Shown: positions 7,464 to 15,929, counted from the first letter of the stretch. The stretch: 42,287 nt of DNA from Streptomyces litmocidini (GCF_014649755.1 NZ_BMTQ01000028.1:1-42287); one strand, 5' to 3'. Program-made: numbers and translations. The notes: generated by a model not told the origin, from the sequence alone.

Positions 7464-8780
7464 TCACTTCTTGGGCATCTGCTGCTGGGCCTTGTCGAGC
7501 TCGGCGCGTACGGACTCGGTGGTGACCGGGCGGCCGGCGGCGGCGTCCGCGAAGAGTTCCTTGACGGCGGTGCCGACGACCGTCTCGAACTGGGACTCCT
7601 CGGGGACCTGCGGCAGGGCGGCGGCGCTGGTGGCGAGGGTCTGCTTGAGGACGGTGACGGTGGGGGTGTCGAAGGCGGGGTCCTGCTGGGCGCTCGTGAC
7701 CGGGGGGATGGAGCCGTAGGCGTGGTTGAGCGTCTTCTGCTCGGTGTCGCCGGTCATGAACTTCACGAACTTCAGGGCGCCTTCGCGGTTCTTCGTGTTC
7801 TTGAAGACGGCGAGGTTGATGCCGGCGACCATGGAGTTGGTCCCCGTGCCCCGGCCGGGGGTGCCGGAGATCACGGGGGCGGGGGCGACGCCCCACTCGT
7901 CGGGGTTCATGCCCTGGGCCTGGAAGGTGGTGCCGGGGGTCTGCCAGAGGACCATGGCGGTGCGGTCCTTGGCGAAGTCGGCGAGGGACTGGTTCTGGGC
8001 GTACTCGGCGTTGCCGGGGGCGACGATCTTGTGGGCGGCCATGAGGTCGACGTACTGCTTGACGGCGGCGACGGCGCCGTCGGAGGTGAAGTCGGCCTTG
8101 CCGTCGGGGGTGAAGAAGTCGGCGCCGTGCTGCTTGCCGAGGACGAAGACCTGGTGGATGTTCTCGGCGAGGTTGCCGCCCTCGACGCCGAGGGCGGACT
8201 TCCCGTCCCCGCTGAGCTTCTTGCCGTCGGCGATCAGTTCGTCCCAGGTGGCCGGCGGCTTCGCTATGCCGGCGTCCTGGAACATCTTCTTGTTGTAGTA
8301 GAGCGCGTAGGCCATGGAGTAGAGCGGGACGGCGGCGGGGTCCTGGCCGGGGGCGCCGGTGGAACCGAGCGCGGAGGCGACGAAGCGGTCCTTGCCGCCG
8401 ATGGCCTCGAAGTTCTTCGCGTCCCAGGGCAGCAGGGCGCCGGTGGACTGGAGGGAGGCGCTCCAGGTGTTGCCGATGTTGAGGACGTCGGGGCCCTGGC
8501 CGGAGGTGGCCGCGGTGAGGATGCGGTTGAGCAGGTCGGACCAGGGGATGACCTCCAGCTCGACCTTGATGCCGGTCTCCTTCTCGAAGCGGTCGAGTTC
8601 GGGCCGGAGGACCTTCTTGTCGACCTCCAGGCTCGCGCCCTGGTTGGAGGCCCAGTAGGTGAGGGTCTTGCCGCCGCCGGAGCCGGAGCCGTCGGCCGGG
8701 GAGCCTCCTCCGCAGGCCGCGGCGGTGAGGACGAGGGAGAGGGTGACGGCGCCGACGGCCGCGGCTCTGATGATGCGCAT
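7464..8780 (-). CDS. Extracellular sugar-binding lipoprotein of ABC importer
   Basis: 438 residues. The signal peptide MRIIRAAAVGAVTLSLVLTA ends in AAAC, placing the lipidated cysteine at position 23; a Gly/Ser-rich tether follows. The mature part starts with KTLTYWASNQG and contains VELEVIPWSDLLNRILTA, typical of family 1 solute-binding proteins for oligosaccharides. A GAGGAG ribosome site lies just before ATG 8780. It is the first gene of a four-gene operon (binding protein, two permeases, beta-glucosidase). The substrate is probably a beta-glucoside or cello-oligosaccharide, judging from the GH1 gene; that is inference. Confidence 0.92.
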   Translation of the reverse strand: MRIIRAAAVGAVTLSLVLTAAACGGGSPADGSGSGGGKTLTYWASNQGASLEVDKKVLRPELDRFEKETGIKVELEVIPWSDLLNRILTAATSGQGPDVLNIGNTWSASLQSTGALLPWDAKNFEAIGGKDRFVASALGSTGAPGQDPAAVPLYSMAYALYYNKKMFQDAGIAKPPATWDELIADGKKLSGDGKSALGVEGGNLAENIHQVFVLGKQHGADFFTPDGKADFTSDGAVAAVKQYVDLMAAHKIVAPGNAEYAQNQSLADFAKDRTAMVLWQTPGTTFQAQGMNPDEWGVAPAPVISGTPGRGTGTNSMVAGINLAVFKNTKNREGALKFVKFMTGDTEQKTLNHAYGSIPPVTSAQQDPAFDTPTVTVLKQTLATSAAALPQVPEESQFETVVGTAVKELFADAAAGRPVTTESVRAELDKAQQQMPKK

Positions 8781-8898
8781 GGCTCCTCATGGCCCTTTCG
8801 GGGAGTGGCGGGGAGCTGGGGAGGGCGGGGTGGACGGTCGCGTCCCGCGTTCAGGAGGTGAAGGCTCCGACGGCTCCTCCCCGGCTTATTTCAGGACG

Positions 8899-8929
8899 TG
8901 AGTTAAACCTCAAGAGAAGGTCGCGTCAA
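8899..8929 (-). promoter_or_regulatory. Promoter and possible operator of the sugar-uptake operon
   Basis: On the minus strand TTGACG (8924-8929) is followed after 17 bases by TTAACT (8901-8906), a plausible sigma-70 promoter with a 5' leader of about 115 bases. TGAG and CTCA flank the -10 (8899-8912), a weak dyad where the ROK repressor could bind. The leader ends with a GAGGAG ribosome site. Confidence 0.5.
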
Positions 8930-8981
8930 GGGTCCCGGCAGCGGTATGTTTCGGTCAGGACTACTTCCCCAGGGGGCCCAA

Positions 8982-10292
8982 GTGACCATGCGGAACGGCC
9001 GCACCGTGCGTGACCTGCGACGCGAGAACCGCACCGCCGTCCTCCAGCGCCTGTACTTCGACGGCCCCCTGAGCCGCTTCTCCCTGGGCCCGGCCACCGG
9101 ACTGAGCTCCGGCTCCGTCAGCAACGTGGTCGCGGAGCTCCTCGCGGAGGGCCTCGTCGAGGAGGCGGGCAGCGTCGACTCGGCCGGCGGACGCCCCCGC
9201 ACCCTGCTGCGGATCACCCCCGGCAGCGGCTGCATGATCGGCGTGGACGTCGGCGAGACCCGGGTCCGGATCGAGCTGTTCGACCTCGCCCTCACCGAAC
9301 TCGCCCGCGCCGAGCGCCCCTTGGCCGTCGAGCGGCCGAACCCGCACGACCGCTACGAGGTCGGCGTCGTCGTCGACCACGTCCGGGCCGGCATCGCGGA
9401 GGTGCTCCGGACCGCGGGCGTCCCCGCCGAGCGGCTGCTCGGCGTCGGCGTCGGCGTGCCCGGCATCGTCGCCCGCACCGCCGAGGAGGGCGCGGTGGTG
9501 CACGGCCAGACCATCGGCTGGGACGCCGTCCCGCTGGAGCGGCTGCTGCGCGAGAGCGTGGACCTGCCGGCCTCGGTGCCGTACTGGATCGACAACGGCG
9601 CCAAGACCCTCGGCCAGGCCGAGATGTGGTTCGGCGCCGGCCGGGGGGCGCGCAGCGCCGTGGTCGTGCTCTTCGGCTCGGGCGTCGGCGCCTGTGTGGT
9701 CACCGACCCGATGGGGCCGGGCCGGGCGCTCGAATGGGGGCATCTCACGGTACGGGTCCGGGGCCGCCGCTGCCGCTGCGGCGCCCGCGGCTGCCTGGAG
9801 GCGTACGCGGGCGCGGAGGCCCTGCTGGAACGCTGGCGGGAGGCGGGCGGGCGGCCTCCGGCGGGCGCGGACGAGGAGACGGCCCTGACGGCGATGCTGG
9901 CGGCCGCGTACCCGGCGGACCCCGCCGCGGGTCCCGACTCCACCGCGCTGGCCGTCCTGGAGGAGACCGCCGAGTACCTGGGCGCCGGTTTCGCCGATCT
10001 GATCAACCTCTTCCAGCCCGAGCGCATCCTCGTCGGCGGCTGGGCGGGCCTCCAGCTCGGCGCGCGCTTCCTGGAGACGGTGAAGGGGTACGCGGCCGAG
10101 TACGCCCTGAAGTACCCGGCGGCCCGGGTCGGCATCGCCATGGGCACCCTGGGCCCGGACGCGGTGACGGTCGGCGCCGCGATCCTGCCGCTCGCGGACT
10201 TCTTCGCCCGGGGCGGCCGGCGGGCCGAGGCGGAGCCGGCCGAGGAGCAGCCGGCGTGGGCGTCGACGGTACGGGAGAGGGCGGCGCGCTGA
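8982..10292 (+). CDS. ROK-family transcriptional repressor
   Basis: 436 residues from GTG 8982, which has AGGGGG five bases upstream; ATG 8988 is in the same frame, and ATG 8946 would add residues before the ribosome site. A winged helix-turn-helix occupies about residues 8-70 (LRRENRTAVLQRLYFDGPLSR, then GLSSGSVSNVVAELL). The sugar-kinase-like fold follows, with the DVGETRVRIELFD phosphate-binding start and the ROK zinc motif GHLTVRVRGRRCRCGARGC. ROK repressors bind sugars and release DNA. It is divergent from the beta-glucoside operon and likely controls it, taking the place of the LacI-type CebR used in other cellobiose loci. Confidence 0.9.
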   Translation: MTMRNGRTVRDLRRENRTAVLQRLYFDGPLSRFSLGPATGLSSGSVSNVVAELLAEGLVEEAGSVDSAGGRPRTLLRITPGSGCMIGVDVGETRVRIELFDLALTELARAERPLAVERPNPHDRYEVGVVVDHVRAGIAEVLRTAGVPAERLLGVGVGVPGIVARTAEEGAVVHGQTIGWDAVPLERLLRESVDLPASVPYWIDNGAKTLGQAEMWFGAGRGARSAVVVLFGSGVGACVVTDPMGPGRALEWGHLTVRVRGRRCRCGARGCLEAYAGAEALLERWREAGGRPPAGADEETALTAMLAAAYPADPAAGPDSTALAVLEETAEYLGAGFADLINLFQPERILVGGWAGLQLGARFLETVKGYAAEYALKYPAARVGIAMGTLGPDAVTVGAAILPLADFFARGGRRAEAEPAEEQPAWASTVRERAAR

Positions 10293-10307
10293 GCGCGCGC
10301 CGCCCTC
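10277..10307. terminator. Bidirectional terminator hairpin
   Basis: Perfect 13-base arms (10277-10289, 10295-10307) with a 5-base loop. The left arm and loop include the end of the ROK gene and its TGA. It lies between convergent genes ending at 10292 and 10326. Confidence 0.75.
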
Positions 10308-10325
10308 CGTCTCACCCCGCGCGGG

Positions 10326-12503
10326 TCACGGGTACGAGACCACGGTGGACGGCACGGTGGCGGTGCCCGAGGTCGGGGCGCCCGTGTCGTTGATGACGTG
10401 CTCGTACTGGCCGTTGCCGCCGAGCGAGACGACGAGCAGGTCGTGGAACCGCACCCCGGGCTTCACCGGGGCCCGGAAGCCGTGGTCCTGACGGATCGTC
10501 GGGTCCACGTTGTAGTAGCAGTAGCTGCCGAGCCCCCAGCCCTCGTGGGTGGTCACGGAGTCGTCGACGCGGTAGGCGGCGTAGCCCTTGTGGGGGCCGT
10601 CCTGGACGGCGGCCTGGTTCGGGGCGTCGTACACCTTCTCGTTCTGGAAGAAGATCGTGCGGCCGCGCTCGCCGAACCACTCGACGTCGTACTTGTTGAA
10701 GTGCTCGACGAAGAGTCCGGTGGCGAGGACGTCGTCGCCGTACACGCGGACGCCGTAGTCGGCGCGGTTGGTCTCCCAGCCGACTCCCTCGCCGTGGTCG
10801 GCGCGCCAGACCCAGGTGTGGTCGACGATCGTGTCGTCGTTGTTCACCGCCATGGCGACGGTCGCCTTTCCGGGACCGGCGCCGCCGACGCGGAAGTAGA
10901 CGTCCTGGACGGTGGTGGGGTCGGCGGCGTGGTCGGCGGAGGCGTTCTGCGGCCCGACCTCCAGGAGGGTCGGCGAGGCGACCTGGCCGGCGTCGATCAG
11001 GAAGCCGGCGAGGCGGACGCCGTCGACGTCGGCCACGCGCATCGCGGTGACGCCGTTGTCCGGGACGATCGTGGCCAGGCCGAGGCCGAGGACGATCGTG
11101 CCGGGGCGGTTCACGGTGATCGTCCGGTCGACGTGGTAGACGCCGGGCGTGAGGAGCAGGTGCAGACCCTGGTCGAGCGCCTGGTTGACGGTGGCGGCGG
11201 TGGTGCCGGGCCTGACGACGTAGAACCGGCTCAGCGGGATCTTCTCGCCCTGCGGGGTGCCGTTCGCCCAGGTGGTGCCGCGCGCGTTGCTCCGCCTGGC
11301 CGGGGAGAAGACCTTGTACTGGCCGTCCTCCCAGATCAGGTACGGCTTCTCGCGGGAGACCGGGGTGGTGTCGAGGGTGGTGTACTTCGGCTCGGGGAAG
11401 GCCTGCGCGGGTGCGCCCTCGGTGCCGGAGAAGACCTGGTTCCAGACGCTGTTGGACCAGCCGCCGATCGAGCTGTCGCGGGTGTACCACTGCTGCTGCG
11501 AGTAGTTGCCGACCTGGCCGTCGATCTTCGAGTCGGCGATGTAGCCGCCGCTGGCCCAGCCGTAGCCGCTGGGGGCCAGGTTGAGCCCGCCCTTGACGTG
11601 CATGCGGCGGAAGGAGGAGGCCTGGGCGACGGCCCACCGGTCGGTGCCGTTCACCGGGTTGAGGGCGAGGCCCTCGGCGCCGCGCCAGAAGTTCTGGGTG
11701 GCGTTCCCGTCGAACCAGCCCGCGTCGATGGTCACGTCCCCGTTGACGGTGGTGTCGTCGGGACGCAGCCCGAGGCCGGCGATCTGGGTGTAGAAGCCGA
11801 TCTGGGCGTTGAGGCCGTTGTAGGTGCCGGGCTTGAAGAGGAAGGCGTGGCGGCCGCTGCCGAACTGGGCCGACTCCTGCTGGGCGAACACCTCGTCCAG
11901 CTTGGTCTGGATGCCGGGCGTGGTCGGGTCGAAGACGTGCACGTTCGGCCCGAGGTCGCCGCCGCCGGGCAGGGCGGGGCCGGTGTCGGCGGTGCCGTAG
12001 ACCTGGAACTCCCAGAGGGAGTAGCCCCATGCGGTGGCACGGGCGGTGCCGTACACGCGGACGTAGCGGGCGGTGCCGGTGACGGGCAGGGACTCGTTGC
12101 CGCCGGGGCCGTCCGCCGTGCTGTACGCGGTCGTCCAGTCGGTGCCGTTGCCGGAGAGCTCGATGCGGTACGCCTCGGCGTGGGCGGTCTCCCAGCGCAG
12201 GTCGACCCTGCTGAGCGCGGCCGGGGCGCCCAGGTCCACCTGGATCCACTGCGGATCGGCGAAGGCGCTGGACCAGCGGGTCCCCGGGTCGCCGTCGACC
12301 GCGGCGCTCGCGGGGGTGCCGCCGTTCTCCTGGCTGGAGGCGGTGGCGGGCCTGCCCTGCGAGAGCAGGGCGGGCGCGGCCTGGGCGGTCGGTGCGGCGA
12401 CCAGCGCGAGGAGACCGGCGAGGAGGGCGGTGACGAGGACGGCGGCGGTGGCCCGGGGGCCCGGGCGTGGGGATGGCGCGAGGCGGGTGCCGACTGCGGG
12501 CAT
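10326..12503 (-). CDS. Secreted F5/8C (CBM32-like) plus right-handed beta-helix protein
   Basis: 725 residues from ATG 12503, which has GAGGAG nearby. A signal peptide (Arg-rich start, hydrophobic core, cleavage near AQA-AP at about 42) directs secretion. Residues about 45-170 form a discoidin/F5/8C module (ATASSQENGGTPASAAVDGD, TRWSSAFADPQWIQVDLG, RYVRVYGTARATAWGYSLWEF), usually a sugar-binding domain. Residues about 175-725 look like a pectate-lyase-like beta-helix with two rung blocks (FLFKPGTYNGLNAQIGFYTQ and LLLTPGVYHVDRTITV). Homologues are often misnamed adenylyl cyclase. GH55-like or related polysaccharide hydrolysis is possible, but I cannot point to catalytic residues. It is convergent with the ROK gene and could release sugars for the neighbouring importer. 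Confidence 0.75.
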   Translation of the reverse strand: MPAVGTRLAPSPRPGPRATAAVLVTALLAGLLALVAAPTAQAAPALLSQGRPATASSQENGGTPASAAVDGDPGTRWSSAFADPQWIQVDLGAPAALSRVDLRWETAHAEAYRIELSGNGTDWTTAYSTADGPGGNESLPVTGTARYVRVYGTARATAWGYSLWEFQVYGTADTGPALPGGGDLGPNVHVFDPTTPGIQTKLDEVFAQQESAQFGSGRHAFLFKPGTYNGLNAQIGFYTQIAGLGLRPDDTTVNGDVTIDAGWFDGNATQNFWRGAEGLALNPVNGTDRWAVAQASSFRRMHVKGGLNLAPSGYGWASGGYIADSKIDGQVGNYSQQQWYTRDSSIGGWSNSVWNQVFSGTEGAPAQAFPEPKYTTLDTTPVSREKPYLIWEDGQYKVFSPARRSNARGTTWANGTPQGEKIPLSRFYVVRPGTTAATVNQALDQGLHLLLTPGVYHVDRTITVNRPGTIVLGLGLATIVPDNGVTAMRVADVDGVRLAGFLIDAGQVASPTLLEVGPQNASADHAADPTTVQDVYFRVGGAGPGKATVAMAVNNDDTIVDHTWVWRADHGEGVGWETNRADYGVRVYGDDVLATGLFVEHFNKYDVEWFGERGRTIFFQNEKVYDAPNQAAVQDGPHKGYAAYRVDDSVTTHEGWGLGSYCYYNVDPTIRQDHGFRAPVKPGVRFHDLLVVSLGGNGQYEHVINDTGAPTSGTATVPSTVVSYP

Positions 12504-12592
12504 GGCTCGATCTCCTCGGGAATGAGGGGGAGTTGGGGAGGGAGCGCGCACTCCGCAGCAGATGCTGGCGGTTGGCGTGTACGAGGGTCAAG

Positions 12593-12603
12593 GTGTCCGA
12601 CAC
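12593..12603. promoter_or_regulatory. Dyad upstream of secreted beta-helix gene
   Basis: GTGTCCGACAC is an inverted repeat with a single central base, about 90 bases upstream of ATG 12503. A related half site GTGTCG occurs at 12628-12633, and the stretch between is unusually rich in A and T (12604-12627). It may be an operator and promoter region; the regulator is unknown. Confidence 0.4.
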
Positions 12604-12801
12604 GACTTTTCTTTTGGCTTGCATTAAGTGTCGAGCAACATGCCGGGTCCTCCGGGGGACGGTCGGACGTGCCGAAATCCCGGACCGGGCGCCCGGCCCG
12701 GCCAGGGAAGTCGCGGGAGAAGCGCGGTGCCCACCGCAGGGCCGGCCCGGACACCCGGCGGGGCGGCCCCGAAGGCGTCCGTCAGGACTCCGGGCGGGCG
12801 C

Positions 12802-12852
12802 GAAGCGGACCCGGGCACGAAGCGGACCCGGGCATGAAGCGGACCCGGGCGC
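12802..12852. repeat. Three tandem 17-base repeats
   Basis: Units GAAGCGGACCCGGGCAC (12802-12818), the same ending CAT (12819-12835) and the same ending CGC (12836-12852). Only the last two bases vary. A shortened relative follows. Each unit contains the CCCGGG palindrome. Confidence 0.85.
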
Positions 12853-12958
12853 GGTCCGGGCAGTCGTGCGGCAGGGCGCGCGTCCCGGACGGAGCGATCG
12901 GGGCGAGGAGGGCGAGGACGCCCGGACCGGGCCCCGGGACGGGTGCCGGTCGACACCC

Positions 12959-12999
12959 CGGCGACCGGCCCGCAGTCGGGACCTCGGCGACCGGCCCGC
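12959..12999. repeat. Direct 15-base repeat
   Basis: CGGCGACCGGCCCGC occurs at 12959-12973 and 12985-12999, a 26-base period, in the same non-coding stretch. Confidence 0.7.
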
Positions 13000-13024
13000 C
13001 GACGCCCGAGCCGGGAGACGGGCC

Positions 13025-14161
13025 CTACGCGACCGAGCCTATGAGCCCGTCCGGCCGGCGGGGTCCGTCGTGGTGGATCGGGGTGTGGGCGCCCGTGAGG
13101 GAGACGCCGCTGCCGCCCCGGCGGTTGGCGACGATCTCGGCGCCGATCGAGAGGGCGGTCTCCTCGGGCGTGCGCGCGCCGAGGTCGAGGCCGATCGGGG
13201 AGCGCAGGCGGGCGAGTTCGAGTTCGGTGACGCCGACGCCGCGGAGGCGCTCGTTGCGGTCCTCGTGGGTGCGGCGGGAGCCCATCGCGCCGATGTAGGC
13301 GACGGGAAGCTTGAGGGCGGTCCTGAGGAGCGGCACATCGAACTTGGCGTCGTGCGTGAGGACGCACAGGACGGTACGGCCGTCGACCTCGGTCGACTCC
13401 AGGTAGCGGTGGGGCCATTCGACGACGATCTCGTCGGCCTCGGGGAAGCGGGCGGCCGTCGCGAAGACGGGCCGCGCGTCGCAGACGGTGACGTGGTAGC
13501 CGAGGAACTTGCCGACCCGGACGAGGGCGGCGGCGAAGTCGATGGCGCCGAAGACGATCATGCGGGGGGCCGGGACGGAGGACTCGACCAGGAGGGTCAG
13601 CGGACGTCCGCAGCGGCTGCCGTCCTCGCCGATCTCGACGGTGCCGGTGCGGCCCGCGTCGAGCACGGCCCGGGCCTCGGCGGCCGCGGTGCGGTCCAGC
13701 TCGGGGTGGCCGCCGAGCTTCCCCTCGTACGAGCCGTCGGGACGGACCAGCAGGGCCTGCCCCAACAGGTCCGCCGGTCCGTCCACGATCCTCGCCAGGG
13801 CCGCCGCCTCCCCCGAGACGGCGGCGGCCAGCGCGGCGGGGAAGACCCCGCCGCGGACCGGGGTGACGAGGATGTCGATGATGCCGCCGCAGGTCAGACC
13901 GACCGCGAAGGCGTCCTCGTCGCTGTAGCCGAAGCGCTCGACGACGGTCTCGCCGTCTTCGAGGGCCTGGACGCACAGGTCGTAGACCGCGCCCTCCACA
14001 CACCCGCCGGAGACCGATCCGATCGCCGTGCCGTCGCCGTCGACGGCGAGTGCGGCTCCCGGCTGCCGGGGCGCGCTGCCGCCGACCGCCACCACGGTGG
14101 CGACGGCGAAGTCACGTCCCTGCTCGACCCACCGGTGCAGCTCTTCGGCGATGTCCAGCAT
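13025..14161 (-). CDS. xdhC: XdhC/CoxI family xanthine dehydrogenase maturation factor
   Basis: 378 residues. The N-terminal XdhC/CoxI domain has ATVVAVGGSAPRQPGAALAV and GSVSGGCVEGAVYD, whose cysteine is the conserved one, and LTCGGIIDILV follows. The C-terminal Rossmann domain runs MIVFGAIDFAAALVRVGKFLG to HVTVCDARPVFATAARFP and later AYIGAMGSRRT. XdhC binds molybdenum cofactor, promotes its sulfuration and delivers it to xanthine dehydrogenase. It follows the purine permease on the same strand by 39 bases and lies near the three dehydrogenase subunits, which fits that role. ATG 14161 opens a canonical N-terminus (MLDIAEELHRWVEQG). Confidence 0.9.
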   Translation of the reverse strand: MLDIAEELHRWVEQGRDFAVATVVAVGGSAPRQPGAALAVDGDGTAIGSVSGGCVEGAVYDLCVQALEDGETVVERFGYSDEDAFAVGLTCGGIIDILVTPVRGGVFPAALAAAVSGEAAALARIVDGPADLLGQALLVRPDGSYEGKLGGHPELDRTAAAEARAVLDAGRTGTVEIGEDGSRCGRPLTLLVESSVPAPRMIVFGAIDFAAALVRVGKFLGYHVTVCDARPVFATAARFPEADEIVVEWPHRYLESTEVDGRTVLCVLTHDAKFDVPLLRTALKLPVAYIGAMGSRRTHEDRNERLRGVGVTELELARLRSPIGLDLGARTPEETALSIGAEIVANRRGGSGVSLTGAHTPIHHDGPRRPDGLIGSVA

Positions 14162-14200
14162 GTCGGTCTCCTCAGGGGTGTGCGGAGGGCGGGTCGGGCG

Positions 14201-15673
14201 TCAGCTGACGCCCAGCCAACCCTCGATCGGGTGAAGGGCGAAGAACACGATGAAGATCGCGGTGAGGGCCCACATGAACGCGCCGACCTCGCGCGCCTTG
14301 CCCTGCGCCACCTTGATGACGGTGTAGGCGATGACGCCGGCCGCGACGCCCGGGGTGATGCTGTAGGTGAACGGCATCAGGACGACGGTCAGGAAGACCG
14401 GGATCGCGACGGAGCTGTCGCCCCAGTTCACGTGCTTGGCGTTCATCATCATCATCGCGCCGATGACCACCAGGGCGGCGGAGCCGACCTCACGGGGCAC
14501 GATCTGGGTGATCGGGGTGAAGAAGATGGCGGCCGCGAAGAACAGGCCCGTGATCACCGAGGAGAAGCCTGTGCGGGCTCCCTCGCCGACGCCGGTGGCG
14601 GACTCCACGAAGACGGTCTGGCCGGAGGCGCCGGAGACGCCGCCGATCGCGCCGCCCGCGCCGTCGATGAACAGCGCCTTGGACAGGCCGGGCATCCGGC
14701 CCTTGTCGTCGGCGAGGTTGGCCTCGGTGCCGACGCCGATGATGGTGGCCATCGCGTCGAAGAAGCCGGCGAGGACGAGGGTGAAGACGATGACGCCGAC
14801 GGTGATGAAGCCGACGTCGCCCCAGCCGCCGAAGGAGACGTCGCCGAAGAGCGAGAAGTCCGGGCTGGAGACCGCGCTGCCCTTGAGCTCCGGGGCGCCG
14901 TTGGCCCAGGAACCCGGGCCCTTGGCCGGGACGTCGGCGACCGCGTTCACGATCAGGGAGACGATGGTGCCGGCGACGATGCCGATGAGGATCGCGCCCG
15001 GGACCTTGCGGGCCTGGAGCGCGAAGATCGCGAGCAGGGTGACCGCGAAGATCAGGACCGGCCAGCCGACGAGCTCGCCGCCGGCGCCGAGGGTGATGGG
15101 CGGGCCGAACTGCGGGCCGGCGCCCACGAAGCCGGCCTTGTTGAAGCCGATCAGCGCGATGAAGAGGCCGATGCCGATGGTGATGCCGTGCTTGAGCGGC
15201 AGCGGAATCGCGTTCATGATCATCTCACGGAGACCGGTGACCACCAGGAGGCAGATCACCAGCCCGTAGACGACGCACATGCCCATGGCCTGCGGCCAGG
15301 TCATCTGCGGCACGACCTGGGTCGCGAGCACACCGGAGACGCTGAGCCCCGCCGCGAGGACGAGCGGGACCTTGCCGACGAAGCCCATCAGCAGGGTGGT
15401 CACCGCCGCCGCGAAGGCGGTCGCCGTGATGACGGCGGAGGTGGCGAGAACGTGCTTGTCGACGTCCGGGCCGCCGAGGAGGATCGGGTTGAGCAGGAGA
15501 ATGTACGCCATCGCCATGAAGGTGGTGACGCCGCCGCGGATCTCCGTCGCGACGGTGGATCCTCTCTCCGAGATGTGAAAGTACCGGTCGAGCCAAGAAC
15601 GGCCGGCGGGGACGTTGGAGCCGGAGCCCGCGTCCTCCGAGGCGGTCTTGGGCTCCACAGACGACTGGGTCAT
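14201..15673 (-). CDS. NCS2/AzgA-type purine permease
   Basis: 490 residues from ATG 15673; an in-frame GTG 15688 (MGVGP start) lacks a better ribosome site. It has about 12-13 hydrophobic segments. AzgA-branch features are DRYFHISERGSTVATEIRGGVTTFMAMAYI at the N-terminus (split by the first helix), the ATSAVITATAFAA segment, GTEANLADDKGRMPGLSKAL and GASGQTVFVESATGVGEGARTG. In E. coli and fungi these carriers import adenine, guanine and hypoxanthine with protons. Position between xdhC and the xanthine dehydrogenase subunits indicates import of purines for catabolism. Exact base unknown. Confidence 0.9.
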   Translation of the reverse strand: MTQSSVEPKTASEDAGSGSNVPAGRSWLDRYFHISERGSTVATEIRGGVTTFMAMAYILLLNPILLGGPDVDKHVLATSAVITATAFAAAVTTLLMGFVGKVPLVLAAGLSVSGVLATQVVPQMTWPQAMGMCVVYGLVICLLVVTGLREMIMNAIPLPLKHGITIGIGLFIALIGFNKAGFVGAGPQFGPPITLGAGGELVGWPVLIFAVTLLAIFALQARKVPGAILIGIVAGTIVSLIVNAVADVPAKGPGSWANGAPELKGSAVSSPDFSLFGDVSFGGWGDVGFITVGVIVFTLVLAGFFDAMATIIGVGTEANLADDKGRMPGLSKALFIDGAGGAIGGVSGASGQTVFVESATGVGEGARTGFSSVITGLFFAAAIFFTPITQIVPREVGSAALVVIGAMMMMNAKHVNWGDSSVAIPVFLTVVLMPFTYSITPGVAAGVIAYTVIKVAQGKAREVGAFMWALTAIFIVFFALHPIEGWLGVS

Positions 15674-15812
15674 GGGGCCTACTCCCAAGGTTCAAAGGGG
15701 CACCCGCATCAGACTTCGAAGCTCTGACGGTGAAGCTGCGGGATTTGGGATATTTCGTTGGCTGCACGACCCGGGGGACGGCCCGAGACGAACGGGTGAT
15801 GCCGTGAAGCGT

Positions 15813-15846
15813 GGGTACTGCGGTGATGCGGGTACTGCGGTGATGC
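15813..15846. repeat. Two tandem 17-base repeats upstream of the purine permease
   Basis: GGGTACTGCGGTGATGC at 15813-15829 is repeated exactly at 15830-15846 and begins a third time. It lies 140-170 bases upstream of the permease start, inside the 256-base gap after the dehydrogenase large subunit. It could be a tandem regulator site. Confidence 0.8.
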
Positions 15847-15866
15847 GGGTTTCCCGAGAGGGAGTG

Positions 15867-15925
15867 CTCCGGGCGGTGCGGGCGGTGGAGGTGTGACGTT
15901 CCTGGGAGGCGCGCACCGCCCGGAG
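15867..15925 (-). terminator. Terminator after molybdenum subunit gene
   Basis: Perfect 14-base arms CTCCGGGCGGTGCG (15867-15880) and CGCACCGCCCGGAG (15912-15925), with a 31-base loop, directly downstream of the stop at 15930. It likely separates the xdh operon from permease-xdhC. Confidence 0.65.
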
Positions 15926-15929
15926 GGTC

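Larger units (their letters stand above)
12640..13024. other. Gene-free stretch
   Basis: No open frame here has a ribosome site, credible codon use or recognisable protein similarity. It lies between the beta-helix gene promoter and the end of xdhC and contains the tandem and direct repeats listed separately. It may hold the xdhC terminator, but no convincing hairpin was found. Confidence 0.5.

Noticed and set aside
12802..12852. 17-base tandem repeats as a CRISPR array
   Set aside because: Units are directly adjacent without spacers, and no cas genes are present.
12640..13024. Several long open frames between the beta-helix gene and xdhC
   Set aside because: They lack ribosome sites and protein-like composition; open frames arise easily here because the DNA is very GC-rich.
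12467..15727. A 1086-codon plus-strand frame across xdhC and the purine permease
   Set aside because: Antisense shadow of xdhC and permease genes; no domain content.
15690..15812. Possible purine riboswitch before the permease
   Set aside because: The conserved three-way junction and loop sequences of known guanine/adenine riboswitches are not present.
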